A DNA stretch of 64,000 bases from Evernia prunastri (GCA_003184365.1 NKYR01000100.1:62001-126000); one strand, 5' to 3'. Positions 23,060-34,566 are shown, numbered from the stretch's first letter. Program-made: numbers and translations. Notes: generated by a model from the letters alone, not told the origin.

Positions 23060-23152
23060 CGGGCCCTACATAATACTTTGTAGATCTCTTGCTATCGCTT
23101 GTTAAAGGATTCTCCCGGAGGGTCCTGGTTGGAATACCCTTGATCTGTGGCG
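22681..23152. repeat. Long imperfect inverted repeat
   Basis: The arm 22681-22769 (containing CCAACCAGGACCCTCCGGGA) has its diverged reverse complement at 23074-23152, about 300 bp away. The left arm is also seen at 21912-21999 through contig overlap. I recognise no gene in the spacer on either strand. Nearby is the GGGGGCCCCC palindrome after trnR. Confidence 0.75.
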
Positions 23153-23257
23153 TTATTATAGTACAAAAAAGTTAGGGTTACTCTTTTTTTCTTTTATCAA
23201 TAAGAGAAAAGATGAGCAACCACAACTAGGTTAAGCTGGCTATATTATCTACAATAC

Positions 23258-23328
23258 AGCCCTTAAAGTGAATTGAACACTTATCAAAATATTAACAGTA
23301 TCTCGCTCTACCGTTGAGCTACAAAGGC
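23258..23328 (-). tRNA. trnN: tRNA-Asn (gtt)
   Basis: Stem AGATA/TATTT closes loop CTGTTAA. Acceptor GCCTTTG pairs with TAAGGGC. Confidence 0.83.
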
Positions 23329-23462
23329 TATGGATGCTCAACTTTTTGCTTGCTTATCTTTTCTTTGAATAGATGAAGTAAGGCATTAGCAAGCACATCG
23401 CTAATGCTTTTGTTTCTTCTTTTCCATCAGGAAAAGATCAATCGCAAGAAGTTGAGCACAAC

Positions 23463-23531
23463 AAGAGTACTCAGATTTGAACTGAGAATTTGAAGTTTGA
23501 AGCTTGCTATTTTACCATTAAATTATACTCT
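23463..23531 (-). tRNA. trnW: tRNA-Trp (tca)
   Basis: Loop CTTCAAA gives TCA, which reads UGA and UGG as needed for code 4. The 3' side of the anticodon stem appears to lack one base (CTTCA where CTTGC would pair), possibly a sequencing indel. Confidence 0.75.
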
Positions 23532-23623
23532 TTGGGTTTAAATCTCTTCTATGCATGATTATGTTGCTGTTTATAAATAGAGGAACATGCTTGGCATAAC
23601 ATATAAAGTGTTTTTAACATTAA

Positions 23624-23708
23624 TAGGAAACAAGAGATTCGAACTCTTAAAAGCATAATGCTGTTGAGTTTACAGCTCAACCCATCTTACCAATTATGGA
23701 AGTTTCCT
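23624..23708 (-). tRNA. trnY: tRNA-Tyr (gta)
   Basis: Class II tRNA. Stem TTGAG/CTCAA closes loop CTGTAAA. Acceptor AGGAAAC pairs with GTTTCCT. Confidence 0.87.
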
Positions 23709-23710
23709 TT

Positions 23711-23832
23711 AGTCTTTAGTGTTTAGTCTTTAATCTTTAGTCTTTAACCTTTAGTCTTTAGTCATTAGTCTTTAATCTTTAGTCTTTAGTCTTTAGTCAT
23801 TAGTCTTTAGTCTTTAGACATTAGTCTTTAGT
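23711..23832. repeat. 7-bp minisatellite (AGTCTTT)
   Basis: About sixteen head-to-tail heptamers with variants such as AATCTTT and AGTCATT fill the space between trnY and the endonuclease gene and run into its last codons. Confidence 0.92.
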
Positions 23833-24522
23833 TGCTGATAATATGTCAGTGGATAAAAGTAAAAATTTATCCAACAAAACTTTTCCTGATCTTATGTAAC
23901 GCCCAATGGTAGAGTCAGAAACACCCAATACTAAACCAGCTTTTAATTTAGGCAGGCATATAGATTTTTCATTTGTGTTTATATTAACAACCAAGACGGG
24001 CGTAGCTATAGATTTCCTAATTTTATTCTTGGTTTCTTTTGTCTGTACTCTAGTTCTCATTTTAGCCAGGCTAGCATCTGATACAGTACGCCTGGTTATT
24101 TTTAATATGCTTGTCTCATTATGGGTGTAACCATACGAAGAACCTGCATGCCTTAAAATATTATAATAGGGTTTTAGGTTATCTAGATAAAATTGTGTTG
24201 CTATACGAAGTATGGCATCCCTTTCAATAACTTTTTTAAGAGAACAATATTCAATAATATCTAGCCTAAATTTATTGCGTCCACACTTCAAGAGCGCTAA
24301 ATTAATTAACATACGAGGTTTAGACAAAGCATCCCGGTTGAAGTATTTAACAAATCTTTTGGATAAATTTATGCTTGATCCAACATAAGTTTTATTGTTT
24401 ATCTTGTTAGTCCAAAACAGCGAAGCAGATACAGCACACTTTTCTTTGTTTCCCTGTAAAATCCTATTTTGAACGCACAATTCGCCTAATTTATCATATC
24501 TTATTTCTATTATTGTTTTCAT
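23821..24522 (-). CDS. Free-standing GIY-YIG homing endonuclease
   Basis: A 233-residue frame from the ATG at 24522. The YIG motif is TYVGSSINLSKRFVKYF, with the catalytic Arg in SKRF. The GIY position is degenerate (SASLFWTNKINN). Next come the family segments LKCGRNKFRLDIIEYC and NILRHAGSSYGYTH, then a NUMOD-like C-terminus (KLKAGLVLGVSDSTIGRYI). No exon flanks it: it starts immediately after the 3' end of a tRNA-like element, so RNA cleavage there could create its mRNA 5' end. The dispersed 13-nt motif lies at 24418-24430, exactly at the degenerate GIY site. An upstream in-frame ATG at 24582 lies inside the tRNA-like element and is less likely. Confidence 0.78.
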   Translation of the reverse strand: MKTIIEIRYDKLGELCVQNRILQGNKEKCAVSASLFWTNKINNKTYVGSSINLSKRFVKYFNRDALSKPRMLINLALLKCGRNKFRLDIIEYCSLKKVIERDAILRIATQFYLDNLKPYYNILRHAGSSYGYTHNETSILKITRRTVSDASLAKMRTRVQTKETKNKIRKSIATPVLVVNINTNEKSICLPKLKAGLVLGVSDSTIGRYIRSGKVLLDKFLLLSTDILSATKD

Positions 24523-24627
24523 TAGGAAGAAAGAGAATTGAACTCTTGTAGCATTTTTATACCTATGACAGTATAATACCATTGAACTTTCGTCTCAACC
24601 CGTCATACCAACAAACGGAACCTTCCT
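24523..24627 (-). pseudogene. Degenerate tRNA-Tyr-like element
   Basis: The 5' half (AGGAAGGTTCC onward, GGTTGAG) resembles trnY at 23.6 kb and the 3' end (T-loop GTTCAATTCTC and TCTTCCT) closes an acceptor stem. The anticodon loop reads ACGAAAG with no U33, and about 20 extra bases lie in the variable region. An alternative inner hairpin with loop GTCATAG would give CAT. I call it a trnY-derived pseudogene, perhaps kept as a processing signal. Confidence 0.5.
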
Positions 24628-24843
24628 TGTATTAGTGTTGCTCTTCTTTTAAAGCAAAGCATCCTATTTAATAAAACTCCTTATGTTGCTCATCTTTTCT
24701 TTGAAAAGAAGAAGTTGAGCATCAACAATAAACAGTAAATAATAAAGAAGTATATTTGTTAAGTGTTTAGATATCGCGAAATCATACTGTTTTATAGTTA
24801 AACACAAACTAAGAAAAGTACGTATGTATTTTGTAGTTGGGGT

Positions 24844-24902
24844 GTTACAAAGGAATAAACAAGAAAGTCTTATTGATTCCTTATTGTTTATTCCTTTGTA
24901 AC
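24844..24902. repeat. Hairpin next to the rns 3' end
   Basis: The 19-nt arm GTTACAAAGGAATAAACAA is perfectly complementary to 24884-24902, with a 21-nt loop. Its place just past the small-rRNA 3' end suggests a processing or stability element. Confidence 0.75.
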
Positions 24903-24919
24903 TGGGGTATTTTTAATAT

Positions 24920-27900
24920 TCATTAATCCCGTGCAATTTCCACTACACGAACCATATTTCGACTTAACACCAATCAAAGTCACGCATACGAAGACATCAT
25001 GCCTAAGTTATTAGACCAAATCGCCTAAATTAAAAATAAACACTAGCCGAACTTATTGCACATACTCCTTTCGGCGCCTGACGAGTGGTGAGTACCTATC
25101 TGAGATTAGATTCACCGTGCCGTACTTATACACGATTACTAGTAATTCCTATTTCACGCAGTCGAGTTACAGACTACAATCCATTGTTAGTGTATATCCA
25201 GTTTTGGGGGATTAGCTCAATTTCGCAATTTCACACCCTTTTGTAAGGCTTACGTGGCACGTCTATAGCCCACAATATTTAGGCCATGATGACTTGTCTT
25301 AGTCCCTGTTATCATATCCAATATAGCGGGGAACTACTCTATATAAAAATAAAGTAAGGGTTTACGTTAATTTAATGGAACTAACCAAAGTCTCGCGACA
25401 TTAACTGAAGACAGCCGTGCAACGCTTGTAAATATATCTTATTGCCTCTTTTTCTTATTTTTCTTCTTAATTATTGTTTTTAATTAAAAAATAAGAAGAA
25501 AAAACAATAATAGATATAAATATTCAAATTGTGGTAAGGTTTTTTGCGGATCATCAAATTAAACAACATACTTCACTACTGGTTTCAGAAACGGTCTAAT
25601 GATTTCAGTTCCAATGTTGCCAAATTACTCTTGAGGTGGAATGCCTACACTTTCATTTATAGAATAAACTTATATATCTAATCTATGACATTCATCATTT
25701 TCTGCTTTGACTACTGGGGTATCTAATCCTGTTCGCTACACAAAGCCTTCGTCCCTCAACGTCAGTTATCACATAAGGGGATGCTTTCGCCTATACCTGT
25801 GCCATTGTTTTTCTATTGAAAAGAGGTATGACAGAATTTCATCTCTACACCAGCAGTACTTTAATACCCCCTCATAAGTAACTCTAGCAAATTAGTCCCT
25901 TCAATTATTTTTTTTAGGCTTGATTTACCGTCTAGGTACCCTTTAAACCGATTAAACATGAATAACACTAGTCTTCTACGTATTACCGCGACTGCTGGCA
26001 CGTAATTTGGTCAAGACACATAGGCAGACAATGTCAATATCATAATTCTACCTAGAATTTTATTCGACATAGTCGATCTTGCATCACCTTTATAATGATG
26101 CAAGTAGCTATTGCTATACATTCCTCCAAGTTGCTGGTTCAGCCGTTAGGCTATTGACCAATATTCCTCACTGCTGTGACAATCGTCATGGGCTTTATTC
26201 AGGCCCACTGTGGTCGATCAACCTTTCAGTTACGACTACGTGCATATAGCTAGTTAGGCTTTTAATCCTAACTACTACCATGCACGAGATACAAACTTCT
26301 AAGAGCGAAACTTAACTTTCTTTATTATTATAAGGGATCTTTCTCCTTACTCCAAGGTGGTTATATTATCTTATACTCACCTGTACACCACTACTAGTTA
26401 AAAACTAAAACTAGTCGTTCGATTAGCATGTGTCAAGCATTTGGACANAGATATAAATATTCAAATTGTGGTAAGGTTTTTTGCGGATCATCAAATTAAA
26501 CAACATACTTCACTACTGGTTTCAGAAACGGTCTAATGATTTCAGTTCCAATGTTGCCAAATTACTCTTGAGGTGGAATGCTTACACTTTCATTTATAGA
26601 ATAAACTTATATATCTAATCTATGACATTCATCATTTTCTGCTTTGACTACTGGGGTATCTAATCCTGTTCGCTACACAAAGCCTTCGTCCCTCAACGTC
26701 AGTTATCACATAAGGGGATGCTTTCGCCTATACCTGTGCCATTGTTTTTCTATTGAAAAGAGGTATGACAGAATTTCATCTCTACACCAGCAGTACTTTA
26801 ATACCCCCTCATAAGTAACTCTAGCAAATTAGTCCCTTCAATTATTTTTTTTTAGGCTTGATTTACCGTCTAGGTACCCTTTAAACCGATTAAACATGAA
26901 TAACACTAGTCTTCTACGTATTACCGCGACTGCTGGCACGTAATTTGGTCAAGACACATAGGCAGACAATGTCATTATCATAATTCTACCTAGAATTTTA
27001 TTCGACATAGTCGATCTTGCATCACCTTTATAATGATGCAAGTAGCTATTGCTATACATTCCTCCAAGTTGCTGGTTCAGCCGTTAGGCTATTGACCAAT
27101 ATTCCTCACTGCTGTGACAATCGTCATGGGCTTTATTCAGGCCCACTGTGGTCGATCAACCTTTCAGTTACGACTACGTGCATATAGCTAGTTAGGCTTT
27201 TAATCCTAACTACTACCATGCACGAGATACAAACTTCTAAGAGCGAAACTTAACTTTCTTTATTATTATAAGGGATCTTTCTCCTTACTCCAAGGTGGTT
27301 ATATTATCTTATACTCACCTGTACACCACTACTAGTTAAAAACTAAAACTAGTCGTTCGATTAGCATGTGTCAAGCATTTGGACAGCGTTCATTCAGAGC
27401 CATCATCAAACTCAACTCTATATAGTAGTATATTTTNTATATATCTAATCTATGACATTCATCATTTTCTGCTTTGACTACTGGGGTATCTAATCCTGTT
27501 CGCTACACAAAGCCTTCGTCCCTCAACGTCAGTTATCACATAAGGGGATGCTTTCGCCTATACCTGTGCCATTGTTTTTCTATTGAAAAGAGGTATGACA
27601 GAATTTCATCTCTACACCAGCAGTACTTTAATACCCCCTCATAAGTAACTCTAGCAAATTAGTCCCTTCAATTATTTTTTTTTAGGCTTGATTTACCGTC
27701 TAGGTACCCTTTAAACCGATTAAACATGAATAACACTAGTCTTCTACGTATTACCGCGACTGCTGGCACGTAATTTGGTCAAGACACATAGGCAGACAAT
27801 GTCATTATCATAATTCTACCTAGAATTTTATTCGACATAGTCGATCTTGCATCACCTTTATAATGATGCAAGTAGCTATTGCTATACATTCCTCCAAGTT

Positions 27901-28260
27901 GCTGGTTCAGCCGTTAGGCTATTGACTAATATTCCTCACTGCTGTGACAATCGTCATGGGCTTTATTCAGGCCCACTGTGGTCGATCAACCTTTCAGTTA
28001 CGACTACGTGCATATAGCTAGTTAGGCTTTTAATCCTAACTACTACCATGCACGAGATACAAACTTCTAAGAGCGAAACTTAACTTTCTTTATTATTATA
28101 AGGGATCTTTCTCCTTACTCCAAGGTGGTTATATTATCTTATACTCACCTGTACACCACTACTAGTTAAAAACTAAAACTAGTCGTTCGATTAGCATGTG
28201 TCAAGCATTTGGACAGCGTTCATTCAGAGCCATCATCAAACTCAACTCTATATAGTAGTA
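24920..28260 (-). rRNA. rns: Mitochondrial small subunit rRNA (contains contig overlaps)
   Basis: 16S-like RNA, ends approximate. The 5' region reads GAGTTTGATGATGGCTCTGA followed by TGAACGCT, the 530 loop appears as CGTATTACCGCGACTGCTGG on the plus strand (25978), the 690/790 region as CTACTGGGGTATCTAATCCT (25711), and the decoding-end segment near 25080-25150. Overlaps at n 26448 and n 27437 repeat much of it, so the true length is about 1.6 kb. No intron seen. Confidence 0.93.
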
Positions 28261-28266
28261 TATTTT
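25512..28266. repeat. Unmerged contig overlaps at n 26448 and n 27437 in rns
   Basis: Bases 25512-26447 repeat as 26449 to about 27385, and 26608-27436 repeat as 27438-28266. Confidence 0.9.
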
Positions 28267-28341
28267 TACTCTTGTCATGTAATGATATACTACTTATGTA
28301 GTGTTTTAACAACTAGATAAATGTAAAATATACATTGTGAT

Positions 28342-28395
28342 TATAAATATTATTATGGTTATAAATATTATTATGGTTATAAATATTATTATGGT
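28342..28395. repeat. 18-bp tandem repeat upstream of rns
   Basis: Three copies of ATAAATATTATTATGGTT lie about 90 bp upstream of the rns 5' end. They might belong to the promoter region, but I see no established promoter consensus. Confidence 0.85.
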
Positions 28396-28680
28396 TTTAC
28401 ATTTGCTAGTAGCACTTCCATCATGATTTCCTCATTATAGTGGAGATAGATAAACACAAACTTGAAGCCGAGAATTTGTTTGTTATTATAGCTATAAATA
28501 AAGATAAATCCTACTTGCTTGCGCTGTTCCACAACGCTTGTTTGATTGCAAAGCATGCGTTGTGGAACATCAGCATTGTGGAACATCAGCATTGGTTGCT
28601 TATCACTTCTCTTCTTTGAAAAGATGAAAAGAAGAAAAGATGATAGCAAAACTTGGCATGTAAGATATACCTCTTATTAG

Positions 28681-30102
28681 GTAAGACATTTTCAAATTGA
28701 TTTGCTCAAACATCATTTTTTCACTGCACGCCCCTGCTTTTCCCTCTCATCGGTATATACTGCTGGTTGAAACTCTATTGCTATAAAATCTTTTGCTTTA
28801 ACAAGTCTCGGTTTTAGGCCCTTTTCTGTATTACCTGGTCCCATTGACACACCTGACAATTCCACAAATGTGGTAATGACTGGTAAACAGGCCGTGCATC
28901 TTGGCTATATATATGATGAGTTACTATTTGCCCTTAAATCTTCAGAATTAGATGAAAGTAAGCCTAATAGTAATATTATTTATAATGGTGTGATGTTAAT
29001 ATTAGAAAGCACATCGGATGGGACTCACAAACCATCCGTAGATGTGGATACTTTTGTCTGGCATTCTCAAGAATTTGTTTTCCAATTCGGAAGAGTCGAG
29101 GTTATACGCTTATCTAGATATATTAGATATTTGATTGAAGAATGTGACCAAACTCCTGATATAGTTGATATTTCTTTATCTTTCTGACCTCTTGATAATG
29201 GTATGCCAGATAGCAGATTTACTCCTACCTTTATTAGTAAAAGTAAACGGCCTAATAAGAATAAAAATAAGAATAAGACATGAGTAGATGCTAGAGGTAG
29301 GTTATATTCTAGTTCTATAAATCCAACACTATCTATTCGTAACCTCGGAGGTAGAGATTATTCTACTTATACTAAACCTTTAAATTCTTCTCCTACTCAA
29401 CCGATAGTAAGATCCCAAAATGTTACTCCCAGGTTTATTAGCTTTTTATTAAACACTTTAAACGACCCTAATAATACATTTACCAATAGTGAAACAAGTC
29501 AAAGGCTTATAGAAAACATAATATTTGATGAATATGAATCTTTATTTTCAGGTAACACTAACACGTTTATGACCGGTGGTATTAAGCCAGAGATTTTGGG
29601 TCCTATATTAAATAATTATTTAGATAGTAAAAGAGCCACGTTGCATAGATACATAAATAATATTATTGATATACAAAAAGATATTTTAGTTGATAGCAAA
29701 ATGTCTAAAAGGCTTGACGCTATTTTAATGGCTAAAATTATTATTTCCCTTGACCTAAGTGAGTTACATAATCTATGTTTGTCACAATTTTTATTAGTTT
29801 ATACTTACCAAGATAGTGAGGAAGTTAAACAATTTGCCTCTGTGCCTGTATCTGTAAAATTAGGTAAAAGGATGTTTTCTATATATATTAACAATCTAAA
29901 AAACCAATACGTTAAGGACACTAAAGAACATATTACCTATACATTATGACTTGAAATGTGAAAAGAAAATAACCCACAATTATATTCTCAACTTGATGAT
30001 GGTTTACATGCACAATTAGGATGTAAGATTTTAGATATACTTATGCATAGTGAGCTACTAGATCAAGTGTTAATTAAGACTGCTGATAAAGAAGAAAAAT
30101 AA
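28681..30102 (+). pseudogene. Plus-strand open frame, possibly the N-terminal part of a plasmid-type RNA polymerase
   Basis: Open on the plus strand with TGA as Trp from just after a TAG at 28678 to the TAA at 30100-30102, about 470 codons. It is one of the few coding stretches opposite to the other genes. The C-terminal part (KLGKRMFSIYINNL, then QLGCKILDILMHSELLDQV) resembles the N-terminal domain of single-subunit phage-type RNA polymerases, such as those carried by fungal mitochondrial plasmids. The palm and finger domains with the catalytic Asp residues are absent, so at best it is a remnant of an integrated plasmid. Nothing fixes the start: a GTG at 28870 or an upstream non-ATG codon. 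It is not rps3, whose C-terminus is at 53.5 kb. The last 236 codons are repeated at 30185-30892 by contig overlap. Confidence 0.5.
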
Positions 30103-30973
30103 TGGGGTAGACATCGGCTTAATGAACTAAATAAAGCATCTCAACCACACACTAAATAGTTCAAAGATTTATAAATAAAAAGTNACTCAACCGATAGTAA
30201 GATCCCAAAATGTTACTCCCAGGTTTATTAGCTTTTTATTAAACACTTTAAACGACCCTAATAATACATTTACCAATAGTGAAACAAGTCAAAGGCTTAT
30301 AGAAAACATAATATTTGATGAATATGAATCTTTATTTTCAGGTAACACTAACACGTTTATGACCGGTGGTATTAAGCCAGAGATTTTGGGTCCTATATTA
30401 AATAATTATTTAGATAGTAAAAGAGCCACGTTGCATAGATACATAAATAATATTATTGATATACAAAAAGATATTTTAGTTGATAGCAAAATGTCTAAAA
30501 GGCTTGACGCTATTTTAATGGCTAAAATTATTATTTCCCTTGACCTAAGTGAGTTACATAATTTATGTTTGTCACAATTTTTATTAGTTTATACTTACCA
30601 AGATAGTGAGGAAGTTAAACAATTTGCCTCTGTGCCTGTATCTGTAAAATTAGGTAAAAGGATGTTTTCTATATATATTAACAATCTAAAAAACCAATAC
30701 GTTAAGGACACTAAAGAACATATTACCTATACATTATGACTTGAAATGTGAAAAGAAAATAACCCACAATTATATTCTCAACTTGATGATGGTTTACATG
30801 CACAATTAGGATGTAAGATTTTAGATATACTTATGCATAGTGAGCTACTAGATCAAGTGTTAATTAAGACTGCTGATAAAGAAGAAAAATAATGGGGTAG
30901 ACATCGGCTTAATGAACTAAATAAAGCATCTCAACCACACACTAAATAGTTCAAAGATTTATAAATAAACAGT
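29395..30973. repeat. Unmerged contig overlap at n 30184
   Basis: Bases 29395-30183 repeat as 30185-30973 with at most a few differences. Confidence 0.9.
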
Positions 30974-31744
30974 ATAAATAGTTTTGTCATCTATTACGAG
31001 AAGTAAAGCTATTCGCTAGAGCCTCCCTATATCCCCTAAGTATACAGGCTTTATTTTCTTGGATAAATCATAGCTTATCTTAGTCTTGCTAATGCTAACG
31101 CTTTGTCATGCTGATGAAAAGATGAAAAGAAGAGATAATATGAGCAACCGCAATGCACAGCATCAGCATCATCATTAGAGGCTTAGATTTTACATAGAAA
31201 CGTATGATCACTTGCCTTGTTTCAGTTTGAAACTGAATTATTAGTAGTTTCTTCTTATTCAAATGATAAGAAATGAAAAAGCAAATAAAACTGAAAAAAA
31301 ACAAAAATGAAACTACTTGTTTTATCAATAAACTACAAGTCTGTTGAACTGGATACAAATAAGCCGGTTCCTGTTATTGTCTGTGCGTCTAAATGAAGGC
31401 TAGGTTTAGGATTGACATTTAATAGCTATACTAAACTGGACAAATTAAACTTTTAATTCTTGTCACATATATAAAGTATATCTCTTATTTTCTGCTAAGG
31501 ACCAATACTTTCATACCTGCATAAAGTGTAAAATTTATCAATAGACCTATGCATAAACCTAATAAGCTTTGGACTTCCCTATGCTATTTACTTAAAAGTA
31601 GCATTAAACAATGTGTATCACAGAACTAGACCTTTGATGTGTAATTTGAGCATGAAAAATTATATAATGCTAAATTAAAAAAGATATTATATTATAACGA
31701 ATCTTTTTTATTAAATAAAACAAGTAGTATTGTGTTAGATTTAA
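30974..31744. other. Intergenic stretch without recognised gene
   Basis: Contains a family A hairpin near 31105-31145 and AT-rich sequence. Open frames here include that repeat and look spurious. I see no tRNA fold. Confidence 0.6.
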
Positions 31745-31891
31745 CTATAATTTAGTTATAAAAACGCGCGTATTAAATAAACGTACAAACCTTGGTAAAA
31801 TGTATTTTGAAAATATATATATCATTACTATAAGTAAAATAAAAGCAAAAGTTATTTGATTTAAGAAATAAAACGGTACAAGTTGTGGCAT
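31745..31891 (-). CDS. atp8: atp8, ATP synthase subunit 8
   Basis: Small membrane subunit of the F0 sector of ATP synthase. The 48-residue product starts with the hallmark MPQLVPFYFLNQITFAF and ends RLFNTRVFITKL, the usual size and pattern. It lies downstream of atp6 on the same strand, separated by an unknown frame, whereas Pezizomycotina usually have atp8 directly upstream of atp6. Confidence 0.93.
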   Translation of the reverse strand: MPQLVPFYFLNQITFAFILLIVMIYIFSKYILPRFVRLFNTRVFITKL

Positions 31892-32060
31892 ATTATTATA
31901 AGATTATTAATTGTTGGTGCTCTTAATACTAATTTTAAGATATGCATCGTAATCTAATTAAAGATAAAAGGGTCAAGGTATAAAAAACATCAACACAATT
32001 GTCATTGTGTGGTGGCGGAGCCAACTCACTATCATATAATTATCCTTCTAGACTGTTTTC

Positions 32061-33792
32061 ATTCTGAATTTTAGTAGATAGCATTTTTTGTTATAGCTCA
32101 ATAAAGCAGGCAGGTAACAGGTAAAAGGGGCTGACAATTTTTTGACAGCATAAGCTGGCTTATAATACGTTTTTTGTGTGCGTAGCCCTCACTAAACCTA
32201 TGCAAATGACTACGCTCCATAAGAGCCAACTATCACCTCTTTATTTGATTAGGTTCTTGAAAATTTAAAATAAGCACCCTAGGTTTTACAGAAGCATAAG
32301 AGCAGGCTTTATATCCTAAATCAGACGGTCAAAGGTTTAGAATAACATCAACTCTATTTGGAGTTTTACCTGTTGAACGTATAGTTTTACTTATTAGATG
32401 TGAAAGCTTTTGTATTTCATACTTGCTATAAAAAAAATCAAAAGCTTGAGCTTCGCCCTTATATTTGTTTAGACCTTTACTATAAACTAGTATAAGACCT
32501 GTATAAGCTAGATTTGGAATTACATGACGAGGACTTAATTGTTCTAAAATAAAGTGATCGTTTGTAGCTTTTACACCTGAGATATCTAAATATATAGTAT
32601 AATTACTAAATTTATTTCTTAAAGCGATAGAGGCCTCTTTTGAATTAATATATGTGCGATATGAGATTTTTTTTTACTCTTTACCGATTTTATAAAAGGA
32701 ATAATGAAGAAGGTGCTTTTTTGTTTAATGAGTGTTAACATCACTATAAAGTTAAATAAATAAATAAAGAAGAATTTCTATCATTTCGTTTTAATGTAAG
32801 TCTAGGGCATCTTTAATGTATGAAGAAGTTAATACTACAAACACTTGGGCTTGAATAAAGGCTATTCCCAGTTCTAAACCAGAAAATGCTATGATAAAAG
32901 CTAATGGTATTAAGCCTATAAAAAANATTCTGAATTTTAGTAGATAGCATTTTTTTGTTATAGCTCAATAAAGCAGGCAGGTAACAGGTAAAAGGGGCTG
33001 ACAATTTTTTGACAGCATAAGCTGGCTTATAATACGTTTTTTGTGTGCGTAGCCCTCACTAAACCTATGCAAATGACTACGCTCCATAAGAGCCAACTAT
33101 CACCTCTTTATTTGATTAGGTTCTTGAAAATTTAAAATAAGCACCCTAGGTTTTACAGAAGCATAAGAGCAGGCTTTATATCCTAAATCAGACGGTCAAA
33201 GGTTTAGAATAACATCAACTCTATTTGGAGTTTTACCTGTTGAACGTATAGTTTTACTTATTAGATGTGAAAGCTTTTGTATTTCATACTTGCTATAAAA
33301 AAAAATCAAAAGCTTGAGCTTCGCCCTTATATTTGTTTAGACCTTTACTATAAACTAGTATAAGACCTGTATAAGCTAGATTCGGAATTACATGACGAGG
33401 ACTTAATTGTTCTAAAATAAAGTGATCGTTTGTAGCTTTTACACCTGAGATATCTAAATATATAGTATAATTACTAAATTTATTTCTTAAAGCGATAGAG
33501 GCCTCTTTTGAATTAATATATGTGCGATATGAGATTTTTTTTACTCTTTACCGATTTTATAAAAGGAATAATGAAGAAGGTGCTTTTTTGTTTAATGAGT
33601 GTTAACATCACTATAAAGTTAAATAAATAAATAAAGAAGAATTTCTATCATTTCGTTTTAATGTAAGTCTAGGGCATCTTTAATGTATGAAGAAGTTAAT
33701 ACTACAAACACTTGGGCTTGAATAAAGGCTATTCCCAGTTCTAAACCAGAAAATGCTATGATAAAAGCTAATGGTATTAAGCCTATAAAAAA
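32061..33792. repeat. Unmerged contig overlap at n 32926
   Basis: Bases 32061-32925 repeat as 32927 to about 33792. Two homopolymers differ in length between copies (8 versus 9 A near 32432/33297, 9 versus 8 T near 32668/33535), which breaks the reading frame in one copy or the other. Confidence 0.9.
32230..32676 (-). CDS. Unknown open frame between atp6 and atp8
   Basis: About 148 codons open on the minus strand with TGA as Trp and no internal Met, ending LNFQEPNQIKRW at the TAG 32232-32230. It includes HFILEQLSPRHVIPNLAYTG and KTPNRVDVILNLWPSDLGYK. I do not recognise a family. No ATG start is available, and upstream stops lie just beyond an A/T homopolymer, so it may be the tail of a decayed gene or use a non-ATG start. 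A copy in the neighbouring contig (about 33098-33542) is frame-broken by a homopolymer difference. Confidence 0.4.
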
Positions 33793-34566
33793 ATAGATGA
33801 ATCCTGACGTCATAATATTATAAGCAAAACCACTCAAGATGTTAAGTAACATATGACCACTTAATATGTTAGCCGCCAATCTAAGACCTAAAGAAACATT
33901 TCTTGCTAAATATGAAATAAATTCTATTAATACCAGTAAAGGTAACAGGGCTAGAGGACAGCCCGCAGGTACAAATAAAGAGAAAAACTTTAGGCCATGT
34001 TTTTGAAAACCTAAGATAGTTGCTCCTAATACTACGGTGAAACTAATAAAAAATGTTAGAATAAAATGTGATGTGGAGGCAAAACTGTAGGGTACCATAC
34101 CTATCAAATTATTTATTAGGATAAATATAAATAATGCATAGATAAAAGGAAAATACACTTGTCCTTTGTTTGCGTTTATTTGGTTTATTACTATGCTGTG
34201 TATAGTAGCATAAATAGACTCTTGACTTATAGATCAGCTGTTAGCTATTACTTTATTATAGTTTGTAGCTAAAAGGTTTAAAACTAAAGCTATAGATGCC
34301 GTGATTGTTAAATAAAGTCCAATATTAGTTAAAGAAATATGAAGGTTAGCTAAAATAGGGGCATCTAAACTTAAAAGATTCCTTATCTCAAATTGATCTA
34401 AAGGACTTTTAACAATGCCAGGAAAATTCTTTGAGATCTCACACATATCAGGGGCAGCATAAACAAAAATGTACTGAATTAGGACAACACAACCCGTAAA
34501 TATAAAAGGAAAAAAGGTAGTTGGAAGTTGCGTAAGACGCTGCATTTTATAATTTATTAATAACAT
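33658..34566 (-). CDS. atp6: atp6, ATP synthase subunit 6 (best complete copy)
   Basis: Subunit a of the F0 proton channel, inner membrane. Conserved parts are SPLDQFEIRNLL near the N-terminus, NNLIGMVPYSFASTSHF, AGCPLALLPLLVLIEFISY, the channel segment SLGLRLAANILSGHML with the essential Arg, and AFIQAQVFVVLTSSYIKDAL at the end. TGA after NKVIANS is Trp. The frame can start at 34566 (302 residues), about 50 residues before SPLDQFE, with an extra hydrophobic stretch. Many homologues start close to SPLDQFE, so the true start is unsettled. Partial copies at 32813-32925, 35002-35334 and 35493-36155 are contig overlaps. Confidence 0.93.

Noticed and set aside
23711..23832. CRISPR-like array from the regular AGTCTTT repeats
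   Set aside because: Seven-base units without spacers form a minisatellite; CRISPR arrays do not occur in fungal mitochondria.
28681..30892. rps3 at 28.7-30.9 kb
   Set aside because: The protein lacks S3 motifs, whereas a clear rps3 C-terminus is at 53.5 kb.
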